Program-made: the position numbers and the translations under genes
Assembly (NCBI GenBank): GCA_900107365.1
Contig: FNPS01000001.1
Location: 62,001-126,000, forward strand
Direction of reading: 5' to 3'
Source: Flavobacterium aquidurense
Lineage (GTDB): Bacteria > Bacteroidota > Bacteroidia > Flavobacteriales > Flavobacteriaceae
DNA: 64,000 nt
The notes under the pieces: generated by a model
What the model saw: the letters and a program-made list of their open reading frames with translations, nothing else
What the model was told of the DNA's origin: nothing
Databases searched by the model: none
In this document: positions 1 through 7,151 of the stretch, piece by piece
How positions within the stretch are numbered: position 1 is the stretch's first letter
Layout of the letters: each line of letters starts with the position of its first letter

Positions 1-417
1 TTCATTAAAGCTATAAGAACAGGAATAGGACCAATCATCATATTTAGATAATATTTTAGTTTGCTCCAAAAATTCAATTTGAGAATCGGTTAGTTTGGTA
101 AACTTATAACCGTTGCTTTTCAAAAAGTTGGCAAGTTCTTCGATTTCTTTTTCTTTTCCCTTATAATATTGCTCAAGTTCTTCTTTGGGCTTAATCCTGT
201 TTAGATTATTGTGGGCAATCCAATTTCCTGATTCCGCTTGCTCTAACGTTAATTTGGCTCCGGTTTCAGGGTCATAGATAAATTCGTCGGCCAGACTTTC
301 CTTCAATTTTCTTTCATATTCTTTTTCTTTTTGTGTTTTTGAGAAGAAGAATTTATAAGCTAAACTAATTATAAAAAGGGCAACAATCAAATAAAATACA
401 ATTTCTCCAAATTTCAT
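1..417 (-). CDS. Partial CDS: small single-pass membrane protein of unknown function
   Basis: Reading the minus strand from an ATG at 417-415 gives 139 uninterrupted codons that run off the left edge, so the C-terminus is missing. Residues 5-22 form one hydrophobic segment (IVFYLIVALFIISLAYKFFF), followed by a Lys/Glu-rich stretch likely to be cytoplasmic and partly coiled-coil. A stretch reading EFIYDPETGAKLTLEQAESG comes next. I do not recognise the family and infer no function. It was too incomplete to be called by a complete-ORF search. A possible small membrane protein (494-619) lies just upstream on the same strand. Confidence 0.7.
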   Translation of the reverse strand, partial: MKFGEIVFYLIVALFIISLAYKFFFSKTQKEKEYERKLKESLADEFIYDPETGAKLTLEQAESGNWIAHNNLNRIKPKEELEQYYKGKEKEIEELANFLKSNGYKFTKLTDSQIEFLEQTKILSKYDDWSYSCSYSFNE

Positions 418-493
418 ATTAAATGGTTTTTATTGGTTTAAAACGGCTTTTAACTTTTGATTTGGGGACTCAATAAACTGAATTGCTATATAA

Positions 494-619
494 TTAGGTT
501 TTTTTGAATTTATCTTTTTTGCTTAGTCGTGTAGCATAATTTGCTTTTAGAAATCTGCTGATCTTTTTTGATATAGCAACAGCAGAAATAATAATTATTA
601 GAGCTAAAATATAGTACAC
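494..619 (-). CDS. Possible 41-residue single-pass membrane protein
   Basis: A short minus-strand frame with a GTG start at 619 and TAA at 494-496. It encodes one strongly hydrophobic helix (VYYILALIIIISAVAIS) followed by a basic tail rich in Lys and Arg. The composition is typical of a real small membrane protein, and it lies in line with the membrane-anchored gene at 1-417. There is no ATG and no obvious ribosome site, so it may be an accidental frame. Confidence 0.25.
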   Translation of the reverse strand: MYYILALIIIISAVAISKKISRFLKANYATRLSKKDKFKKT

Positions 620-740
620 GAATTCACAAAATGATTCTTTTTGGTATTACTAATATAGTAAATTAACACTTATAAATGCAAAAAGAATAATTTTTTTTTA
701 ACAAGTGTTTAGCTTTTTACCTCAGTGTTGGATTTTAAGG

Positions 741-869
741 AGCAGCAGTTTTTCTTTTCAAAAGACGCCTCGTCCCGCTGTCCGTTAAATCTTTTGTGTC
801 TGCCGCGGCGGACACAAAAGGATATCACTCCCATCGGGGCTAGAGTAGAAGTTTATTTTTTCATAAGAA
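741..869. repeat. Dispersed repeat family A, copy 1
   Basis: About 129 bp that recur with about 80-85% identity at 3241-3370. Both copies share the core CCCGCTGTCCG, a hairpin built on TTTTGTGTC with GACACAAAA around a GC-rich loop, then the motif CATCGGGGCTA. Both lie in gene-free DNA downstream of minus-strand genes. A 68-residue frame that crosses this repeat (785-991) is best explained as the repeat itself, not a gene. Confidence 0.75.
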
Positions 870-974
870 CTATATAGAGACATAGCACTACGTCTCGCAT
901 ACCGGACATAAAGGGATATTTTGAAGGCTTTCAAGGTTTTATCCCGCTTGTATTCAATCGCTATTAGCTGATTT

Positions 975-2165
975 CTAGTTCGTATATTCAATAGTCCTTT
1001 TTACAAGGGTCATTGGTTCTTTGCTTAGAAATTTCTTTTTCTCAATCCAGTTATTATGTTTGTCATAAACATACTGGTAGATATAAATGGAAGTGTGAAA
1101 TGGTTTATTGTCAGTTAAAAGCTCAATTTTTTCAGTAATAAGATCTCCAAAAGCATTGTATGTGTTTTGCTCTCTTCTATCTAAAGATCCATTTTTTTGA
1201 ACTTCAACACGCTCTAAAATTTGATTTTGTTTATTATAAGTATATTTGATCGCATTGCTCTCAATATTTTTGTTGTCGTAAAATTTAATCTCTTTAATGA
1301 GATCATTTAGGTAGATTTTCTTTTGAATAGAGCTATTTTCCTTTTCAAATATTAGATTCCCGGAAGCATCAAATTTTTTAGTAACTTTTTCGGAAGTATT
1401 TTTCATCAAATAATCCATTAGAAAATTATAATCTATGTTTTCAACCAATAAATTTTCTACCCTTGCATAACTGTAATTAAACACATTTTCTTCTTCATTT
1501 GTAATTTTTCTCAAAGAAAGAATAGCAATACTGTTTAACTGTTTGATGTATTTAACCTCCAAAATATCTTTATCATGATATAAATATTCCACATTTACTC
1601 TCGGATAACCAGCTGCCTGCTCCATGTTTTCTATTTTGACAAGCGCATTATCTTTAAAAATGTATTCCGTGGTATTGATACCATTATTGTATTTTGAATA
1701 GTTATTTCTTTTCCTGTTTTTCTCTAAATGATTGTTTATCGTTTTCACCAGTTTACCTTTTTCAAAAGTATATTTACTGCCGTATCCTAAATCCTGGTTG
1801 TTATCAAATTCCAATATGTTTACCAGAGTGTCGTTTCTATAAACTCTTTCAGCGTATAAAGTATCTTCTGTAATGCCATAAAAAATTACATTCTTTTGAA
1901 CTTTACCATTTGAAAAATACAGTTTGGTATGAGACGTATTAGATTTATGATATTTATTTGTATAGAACAATAATATGTTTTGTAACAGGGTTTTAATTTG
2001 ATTTTTGTCTTTCAAGTTAGCAAGATCCTCATAGGTATTAGTAAAATCTTGCACTACATATCCGTACTCTTCATTATATATTGGATACTTAGGAAAATTT
2101 ACCTTTTGGGCGTTTATAGGCAATGTAACAAGAATTAAAAGTAGCAGAATTATAATTTTGTTCAT
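975..2165 (-). CDS. Secreted protein with degenerate YD/RHS-like strand repeats, unknown function
   Basis: 396 residues. The first 19 (MNKIIILLLLILVTLPINA, then Q) form a clear Sec signal peptide, so the protein is exported to the periplasm or cell surface. The rest is a series of short beta-strand units with Tyr-rich endings such as YTYNKQNQ, NTYNAFGD and YVYDKHNN. These resemble the YD/RHS-like repeats of many small flavobacterial secreted proteins. No catalytic motif is visible. Its ATG overlaps by one base (TAATG) the stop of a short frame that may be the end of the upstream gene, suggesting translational coupling. Function unknown. Confidence 0.75.
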   Translation of the reverse strand: MNKIIILLLLILVTLPINAQKVNFPKYPIYNEEYGYVVQDFTNTYEDLANLKDKNQIKTLLQNILLFYTNKYHKSNTSHTKLYFSNGKVQKNVIFYGITEDTLYAERVYRNDTLVNILEFDNNQDLGYGSKYTFEKGKLVKTINNHLEKNRKRNNYSKYNNGINTTEYIFKDNALVKIENMEQAAGYPRVNVEYLYHDKDILEVKYIKQLNSIAILSLRKITNEEENVFNYSYARVENLLVENIDYNFLMDYLMKNTSEKVTKKFDASGNLIFEKENSSIQKKIYLNDLIKEIKFYDNKNIESNAIKYTYNKQNQILERVEVQKNGSLDRREQNTYNAFGDLITEKIELLTDNKPFHTSIYIYQYVYDKHNNWIEKKKFLSKEPMTLVKRTIEYTN

Positions 2166-2290
2166 TATTTGCAGGTTAGATTTTGAAGTTTTTTTAGCTC
2201 TATTTTTGCTTGATTTTTAGAAGTTACTGCAGCAGTTTTTATACCGTTCAAAGTGGCTTCTAAAAGTAAGTTTAGCCTTTCTAAAGTGTT
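2165..2290 (-). pseudogene. Possible out-of-frame C-terminal extension of the 2281-2655 membrane protein
   Basis: A coding-looking minus-strand frame follows directly after the stop of the membrane protein ending at 2281. It runs through LERLNLLLEATLNGIKTAAV to a TAA at 2165-2167 that overlaps the ATG of the next gene. It has no ATG of its own. Adding one A to the A7 tract at the end of the upstream gene would fuse the two frames into a single longer protein. It may therefore be a real C-terminus displaced by a one-base deletion or sequencing error. Alternatively it is chance sequence. Confidence 0.35.
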
Positions 2291-2655
2291 TTTTTATTGG
2301 TTCTAATTTTTACCTGATAAACAATTTCCCAAAAAATAATAGACAAAACAGCATTGGTCAATATTGCAGTCTTTACCTGATAAGGATCATAATTTAAAAA
2401 CAAATGCAAATTAGTAAACTGAAGAGCTAAAAATAAAGCCAAAGCAGCTATTACAACGGAGCACAGTAAATTTAGCAAAACAGACCATTTTAGAGCGAAG
2501 AAAGTATACACAATATTTAATAAAGCAAACCCACAACCTAAAGTTATAAAGGGATCTGTTTTTAATTTTTCACCAACCGTCAATAAAAGTGGAGTTGAAG
2601 AAAGATATAAAAAGAATAGTATGGAGTAGATTAGGATTCGAATTTGTGGTTTCAT
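2281..2655 (-). CDS. Small multi-pass membrane protein, unknown function
   Basis: 124 residues from MKPQIRI; I prefer this start over a longer frame beginning at 2730. The longer frame would overlap the upstream gene, and the ATG at 2655 is preceded by an A10 stretch typical of flavobacterial starts. Four hydrophobic helices are visible (about residues 8-27, 35-55, 58-80 and 98-118). The last residues (TNKKTL) are encoded on an A7 tract, and a plausible continuation exists one frame over. Likely an integral inner-membrane protein. The family is not recognised. Confidence 0.6.
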   Translation of the reverse strand: MKPQIRILIYSILFFLYLSSTPLLLTVGEKLKTDPFITLGCGFALLNIVYTFFALKWSVLLNLLCSVVIAALALFLALQFTNLHLFLNYDPYQVKTAILTNAVLSIIFWEIVYQVKIRTNKKTL

Positions 2656-2713
2656 TTTTTTTTTTGCAAAGTTACTTAAAAGAATAAAGCTGAGTTTAAA
2701 AAATACATTCTGC

Positions 2714-3163
2714 TTATTGTAAAAGCGCATCTATTTTCGCTTCCGATTTTTCTTTGATAACGCTATCCGGATGAAAACTCCAGATGATCAGAAATTTTCC
2801 TTTTGCAAGATACTCTTCCGGATGCTCATCAGTTGGCTGACCATCTTTTCCCCATAACAATCCCTGCAGAAATTTATCACCTTTAAATCTGTTTTCAAAT
2901 TCGATATACATGATAGATCCCCGATCTGTTTTACTTCTGAAACTTTGAATTTCTTTGCTTTTTACAACACCAATAATGTTGCTGTAAGTTGTAATATCAG
3001 TATAGAAATTACAAGCCTGATTCGTAACACAAATCTGACCGTCGTTTAAGGTGTAAGCCTTTGGAATTTCTTTGTTTTTTAGTTTTAAATCAGCAATAGT
3101 CTGGCTGAATAAAGTTGTAGTAAGCAACAGGAATAATGCCGACAGGGGAATCGTAATTTTCAT
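2714..3163 (-). CDS. Small secreted protein, unknown function
   Basis: 149 residues with a signal peptide (MKITIPLSALFLLLTTTLFS, cleavage before QT). The mature part is about 130 residues and contains one Cys pair (QICVTNQAC), which could form a disulfide in the periplasm. No enzyme motif is visible. It is the first gene of a short minus-strand run with the membrane protein (start 59 bases downstream) and the YD-like secreted protein. I do not recognise a family. Confidence 0.65.
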   Translation of the reverse strand: MKITIPLSALFLLLTTTLFSQTIADLKLKNKEIPKAYTLNDGQICVTNQACNFYTDITTYSNIIGVVKSKEIQSFRSKTDRGSIMYIEFENRFKGDKFLQGLLWGKDGQPTDEHPEEYLAKGKFLIIWSFHPDSVIKEKSEAKIDALLQ

Positions 3164-3240
3164 TGGTTTTGGGTTTTAGGCTTTGGGGTTGTAGCAAGCT
3201 AAAATAATATATTTATTTTAAATTTTGCGATGAATTTTTA

Positions 3241-3370
3241 GTAGCAGAAGTTTTCATTTTCAAAAGAAAGACCCGTCCCGCTGTCCGCTAAATCTTTTGT
3301 GTCCGCTGCGGCGGACACAAAAGGATATCGCTTCCATCGGGGCTATATTAGAGGTTTATTTTTTCAGAAG
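3241..3370. repeat. Dispersed repeat family A, copy 2
   Basis: Second copy of the repeat at 741-869, in the same orientation. It has the sequence CCCGTCCCGCTGTCCGC, then a perfect hairpin in which CTTTTGTGTCCG pairs with CGGACACAAAAG, then CCATCGGGGCTA and a T-rich tail ending TTTTTTCAGAAG. The copies differ mostly by single substitutions, as expected of an ancient mobile or exapted palindromic element. Confidence 0.75.
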
Positions 3371-3407
3371 TGTATGCAGTGCAAGGAAATAATAAAAACT
3401 TATGCTA

Positions 3408-3430
3408 GCGCGAGCGTCCCGCTCGTGCGC
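3408..3430. repeat. GC-rich palindrome
   Basis: GCGCGAGCG and CGCTCGTGC pair around a 3-base loop in otherwise AT-rich intergenic DNA. This resembles a REP-type element. It could also serve as a transcription barrier downstream of repeat family A. Confidence 0.5.
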
Positions 3431-3570
3431 AAAGGTGAGATAAAATAATGAGTGTTTAAACTTTTGCTCATACTCTAATATATGTAATGCTAAGCCACAA
3501 AATATTCCAGTTTTTTTTTCTTAATCAGTGGCAATAGTAAATATCAATTTGTTTAACTCTACAATCTTAA

Positions 3571-3604
3571 ACAAAAAAAATCCCATTTCATAAGAAACGG
3601 GATT
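3571..3604 (-). terminator. Rho-independent terminator of lysA
   Basis: Read on the minus strand, an 11-base-pair stem (AATCCC and GGGATT outside, one mismatch, then GAAA with TTTC, loop of 4) is followed by a run of eight T. It begins about 30 bases after the lysA stop. Confidence 0.8.
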
Positions 3605-3634
3605 TTCAATAATTGATATTCTCTTTTTTTTATT

Positions 3635-4858
3635 TTAAACTGTTGCAGCAATTTCTTGTGGCAACGGAATTTGATTTTTAAGCAAATCTTCAAAAGTTTC
3701 GTGTTGACGAATTAAAATTCCTTTTCCGTCTTTCCATAAAACTTCTGCTGGTTTGTATCTTGAATTGTAGTTCGAAGCCATTGAGAAACAGTATGCTCCG
3801 GCATTTCTGAAAGCTAAAATATCACCTTCTGTAATTTCTGAAATTTTACGGTTGTTGGCAAACGTATCGGTTTCGCAAATGTATCCTACAACAGAGTAAA
3901 AACGCTCTTTTCCTTTAGGGTTAGAGATGTTTTCAATATAATGTTGTGAACCGTAAAACATCGGACGGATTAAGTGGTTGAAACCACTGTCAACTCCCGC
4001 GAAAACTGTTGAAGTTGTTTGTTTTACAACATTTACTTTGGCTAAGAAGAAACCTGCTTCACTCACTAAAAATTTTCCTGGTTCAAAAATCAATGTTAAA
4101 TCTCTGCCGTATTCTGCACAGAAAGCATTGAATCTTTTTGATAATTTTTTACCTAATTCTTCGATGTCTGTTTCGATATCGTCTTTTTTGTAAGGTACTT
4201 TGAACCCACTTCCGAAATCTAAAAATTCAAGATCTTTGAAGTGTTTTGCCGTATCAAACAAGATTTCAGCAGCATACAAGAATACTTCGATATCTAAAAT
4301 ATCAGATCCTGTGTGCATGTGAATTCCAACAATACTCATTTTTGTATTCTCAACAATTCGCAAAATGTGCGGTATTTGATGTACCGAAATTCCGAATTTA
4401 CTATCGATATGTCCCACAGAAATATTAGCATTTCCACCCGCCATTACGTGCGGATTGATACGGATGCATACCGGAATTTGAGGATATTTTGTCCCGAATT
4501 GCTCCAGGATAGATAAATTATCAATATTGATCTGAACACCCATTGCGGCAACTTCTTCAATTTCTTCCAAAGAAACTCCGTTTGGCGTAAAAAAGATTTT
4601 TTCAGGTTCATAGCCAGCATGAAGTCCTAACAAAACTTCTTGAATTGATACAGTATCTAACCCAGACCCCATGTTCTTTAATAACTGAAGAATCGCAACG
4701 TTAGACAATGCCTTCATGGCATAATTAACTCTCAAGTTTTCTACCTTAGAGAAAGCTTTAGTTAACCTGTTGTACTGTGATTGGATTTTTTCGGCATCAT
4801 AAACATATAATGGACTTCCAAATTGGTCTGCTAACTGCAGTAAATCTTTTGCTTGCAT
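3635..4858 (-). CDS. lysA: Diaminopimelate decarboxylase
   Basis: 407 residues, normal for LysA. It decarboxylates meso-diaminopimelate to L-lysine, the last step of lysine synthesis, in the cytoplasm with pyridoxal phosphate. Visible family marks are the PLP lysine in NYAMKAL (Lys49), HMHTGSDI (about 180), the glycine loop DFGSGFKVPY that binds the phosphate, EPGKFL (about 262), and the C-terminal NAGAYCFSMASNYNSR active-site segment. The alanine-racemase-like barrel comes first and the beta domain last. It stands alone, with its own terminator at 3571-3604 and over 700 bases of repeat-rich DNA upstream. Confidence 0.95.
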   Translation of the reverse strand: MQAKDLLQLADQFGSPLYVYDAEKIQSQYNRLTKAFSKVENLRVNYAMKALSNVAILQLLKNMGSGLDTVSIQEVLLGLHAGYEPEKIFFTPNGVSLEEIEEVAAMGVQINIDNLSILEQFGTKYPQIPVCIRINPHVMAGGNANISVGHIDSKFGISVHQIPHILRIVENTKMSIVGIHMHTGSDILDIEVFLYAAEILFDTAKHFKDLEFLDFGSGFKVPYKKDDIETDIEELGKKLSKRFNAFCAEYGRDLTLIFEPGKFLVSEAGFFLAKVNVVKQTTSTVFAGVDSGFNHLIRPMFYGSQHYIENISNPKGKERFYSVVGYICETDTFANNRKISEITEGDILAFRNAGAYCFSMASNYNSRYKPAEVLWKDGKGILIRQHETFEDLLKNQIPLPQEIAATV

Positions 4859-4984
4859 TTTTATAAACTATTTTGGGCAAAGTTATTACACTTTTGAGTA
4901 ACGGCAAATTTTTTGTAGAAAAATAACAAATTGTAACAAATTGTTTGTTTTTGAACAAAAAGTAGCTTATTTCGAATTTTTATA

Positions 4985-5030
4985 AAATTCTTTTTAGGTT
5001 CTGAGAAGCTAAGATTCTAAGGTACTAAGT
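4985..5030. repeat. Repeat family B (GGTTCTGAG type)
   Basis: Contains TAGGTTCTGAGAAGCTAAG followed by ATTCTAAGGTACTAAG. Related sequence occurs inverted at about 5541-5581 and 7112-7151, each time close to the end of a gene. A low-complexity dispersed family; no function is visible. Confidence 0.5.
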
Positions 5031-5130
5031 TTTTGCCACAGATTAAAGGATTAGCGCAGATTTTTTATTTTTTCTGCCGCTAATTTGCTCGCCTGTCGCT
5101 ATCGCTCAAGTCACGAATTTTCGCAAAATG

Positions 5131-5223
5131 CATAAAACATAGCCCGTGGTTTCAACCACGGGAAACGTTGCAGATTTAACGTAATTGGATATTGTGTCCT
5201 CGCGGTTGACACCGCTCGCTATG
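5131..5223. repeat. Dispersed repeat family C, copy 1
   Basis: Begins CATAGCCCGTGGTTTCAACC, which forms a hairpin (CCCGTGG with CCACGGG). It continues through GAAACGTTGCAG to TTGTGTCCTCGCGGTTGACA and ends near CGCTATG, so the two ends are inverted (CATAGC with GCTATG). A second copy lies at 5270-5360. It fits a REP-like mobile palindrome of flavobacteria. Confidence 0.7.
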
Positions 5224-5269
5224 CCTGAAGATTAGATTTTTTAATTTTGGATTTTTCGCAAAAGGCTCA

Positions 5270-5360
5270 AAACATAGCCCGGTGATTTCAATCACGGCAA
5301 ACGTTGGGAATTGGACGTAATCATTTATTGTATCCTTTGGTTGAAACCACGGGCTATGTT
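5270..5360. repeat. Dispersed repeat family C, copy 2
   Basis: Parallel to copy 1: AACATAGCCCGGTGATTTCA, a hairpin TGATTTCAATCA, AAACGTTGGGAATTGGACGT, then TTGAAACCACGGGCTATGTT. The outermost AACATAGCCCG and CGGGCTATGTT are perfect inverses over 11 bases. A 67-residue frame across it (5176-5379) is produced by the repeat and is not a gene. Confidence 0.7.
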
Positions 5361-5449
5361 TAATTTTAGAAGCGAGCAAAAAAGAAATTTGTGGAAATTA
5401 GTGTAATTTGTGGCAAACAAAAAATCAATTTAATCCATATAATTTGTGG

Positions 5450-5487
5450 CAAAAAAACAAAACCCCTGAATATAAATTCAAGGGTTT
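5450..5487 (-). terminator. Rho-independent terminator downstream of gltD
   Basis: On the minus strand, AAACCC pairs with GGGTTT, continuing TTGA with TCAA through one mismatch, loop of six, followed by a T-rich run (plus-strand AAAAAAACAA at 5451-5460). It lies about 95 bases past the gltD stop and probably ends the gltBD transcript. Confidence 0.7.
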
Positions 5488-5582
5488 GTTAGTAGTATGT
5501 TGTTTATCGGAATAAAGATTAAATAAAATGCAAGGAAAAAACCTTAGTCCCTCAGTATCTTAGCAACTCAGAACCTTCAAAA

Positions 5583-7037
5583 CTATAAACTCGGTAAATC
5601 TCCGTTTCCTTTGGTTGGCAAGTTAGTAGAGCCCATTAAGAACAAATCTACCTCTCTTGCTGCTTCGCGACCTTCTGAAATAGCCCATACAATTAACGAT
5701 TGTCCTCTTCTCATATCACCGGCGGTGAAAATGTGGGGAACATTCGTTTGATAATTTTTTGCTTTATAGTTGCTTCTCATATCTACTTCAAGACCTAATT
5801 GCTCGCTTAAAGTTTTCTCAGGACCTGTAAATCCTAAAGCTAATAAAGCTAAATCGCAAGGCCAGATTTTTTCTGAACCTTCTTTTTCGATTAATTCAGG
5901 ACGCTGACCCGGAGTCATTTTCCACTGCACTTCAACCGTTTTTAATCCCACTAATTCTCCTTTATCATTAGATAAGAATTCTTTAGTATTGATTAACCAG
6001 TTTCTGTCGCAACCTTCTTCGTGAGAAGATGACGTTTTCAACTGTAACGGCCAGAAAGGCCAAGGCGTTGATTCGCTTCTTCCAACTGGAGGTTTTGGTA
6101 AAATCTCAAAGTTAGTTACTGATTTTGCACCGTGACGGTTTGATGTTCCAACGCAGTCAGAACCTGTATCTCCACCACCAATTACGATTACATCTTTTCC
6201 AGTCGCTTTTACCTGATCCGGAACTGATTCTCCGTATAAAACTTTAGTTTGCTGCGTTAAGAAATCCATTGCCTGAACAACGCCTTTGCTTTCAATTCCT
6301 TTAGTTGGTAAACTTCTTCTTTCCGTTGCTCCACCGCATAATACGATAGAATCGAAAGCGTTTAATTCTGCTACACTAAAGTTTACACCAACATTTACGT
6401 CGGTCTTGAAAGTGATTCCTTCCGCTTCAAGGATCGCTACACGTCTGTCGATAATTCCTTTTTCTAATTTGAAATTCGGAATTCCGTAACGCAATAAACC
6501 TCCAATAGCATTGTCTCTTTCAAAAACAGTTACCGTGTGACCGGCTCTGTTTAATTGTTGAGCTGCTGCTAAACCTGCAGGGCCTGAACCAATAACAGCA
6601 ACCGTTTTTCCGGTTCTCTTTTTTGGTGGTTGCGGTTTGATCCAGCCTTCAGCAAAACCAATTTCAACAATGTTTTTCTCGATGTTTTCGATAGAAACAG
6701 GATCTTTTATAATTCCTAATACACATGCTTTTTCGCATGGAGCAGGGCATAAGCGACCTGTAAATTCCGGAAAGTTATTAGTAGATTGTAAAATCTCCAA
6801 TGCACTTTGCCATTCTTCCTGATGCACCATGTCGTTGAAGTCCGGAATTAAATTTCCTAACGGACAACCACTGTGGCAAAAAGGAATACCACAATCCATA
6901 CATCTTGAACCTTGTTCTTTTACTTTATCTTTTGCTAACGGAATAGTAAATTCGTTGTAGTTCGAAACACGTTCTGCTACTGCTAAATTACTCTCGTCGG
7001 CTCTGTTATATTCTTTAAATCCGCCTATTTTACCCAT
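5583..7037 (-). CDS. gltD: Glutamate synthase (NADPH) small subunit
   Basis: 484 residues, usual length. The beta subunit takes electrons from NADPH through FAD and passes them to GltB for reductive conversion of glutamine plus 2-oxoglutarate to two glutamate. Iron-sulfur cysteines are visible at Cys46, Cys49, Cys54 and Cys58 (CMDCGIPFCHSGC) and in the CPAPCEKAC segment near residue 100. The FAD-binding loop is GSGPAGLAAA (about 150). The NADPH loop is IGGGDTGSDC (about 287). The C-terminal FAD contact is TAGDMRRGQSL. It lies 114 bases downstream of gltB on the same strand, as a gltBD operon. Confidence 0.95.
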   Translation of the reverse strand: MGKIGGFKEYNRADESNLAVAERVSNYNEFTIPLAKDKVKEQGSRCMDCGIPFCHSGCPLGNLIPDFNDMVHQEEWQSALEILQSTNNFPEFTGRLCPAPCEKACVLGIIKDPVSIENIEKNIVEIGFAEGWIKPQPPKKRTGKTVAVIGSGPAGLAAAQQLNRAGHTVTVFERDNAIGGLLRYGIPNFKLEKGIIDRRVAILEAEGITFKTDVNVGVNFSVAELNAFDSIVLCGGATERRSLPTKGIESKGVVQAMDFLTQQTKVLYGESVPDQVKATGKDVIVIGGGDTGSDCVGTSNRHGAKSVTNFEILPKPPVGRSESTPWPFWPLQLKTSSSHEEGCDRNWLINTKEFLSNDKGELVGLKTVEVQWKMTPGQRPELIEKEGSEKIWPCDLALLALGFTGPEKTLSEQLGLEVDMRSNYKAKNYQTNVPHIFTAGDMRRGQSLIVWAISEGREAAREVDLFLMGSTNLPTKGNGDLPSL

Positions 7038-7084
7038 GACATTTTAATTAGATTTAGTTGTGAGATGTGAGAGGTGAAATATAA

Positions 7085-7151
7085 GATTTGAGTTGAAAAA
7101 TCAAATCTTAAAACCTCTGAACCTTTGTACCTAAGTACCTCAGAACCTTTT
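7085..7151. repeat. gltB-gltD spacer with hairpin and family B repeat
   Basis: AGATTTGA and TCAAATCT pair around a short loop at about 7083-7109. Next comes ACCTCTGAACCTTTGTACC and CTCAGAACC, an inverted relative of the 4985-5030 repeat. The hairpin lacks a T run on the minus strand, so it could stabilise or partially attenuate the message between gltB and gltD but is not a convincing terminator. Confidence 0.4.

Noticed and set aside
785..991. 68-residue minus-strand frame
   Set aside because: It consists mostly of dispersed repeat A (741-869) read through, has no ribosome or promoter signal, and its composition (Arg, Ser, Tyr) is unlike nearby proteins.
5176..5379. 67-residue minus-strand frame
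   Set aside because: Covers the two family C palindromic elements; coding potential is a by-product of the repeats.
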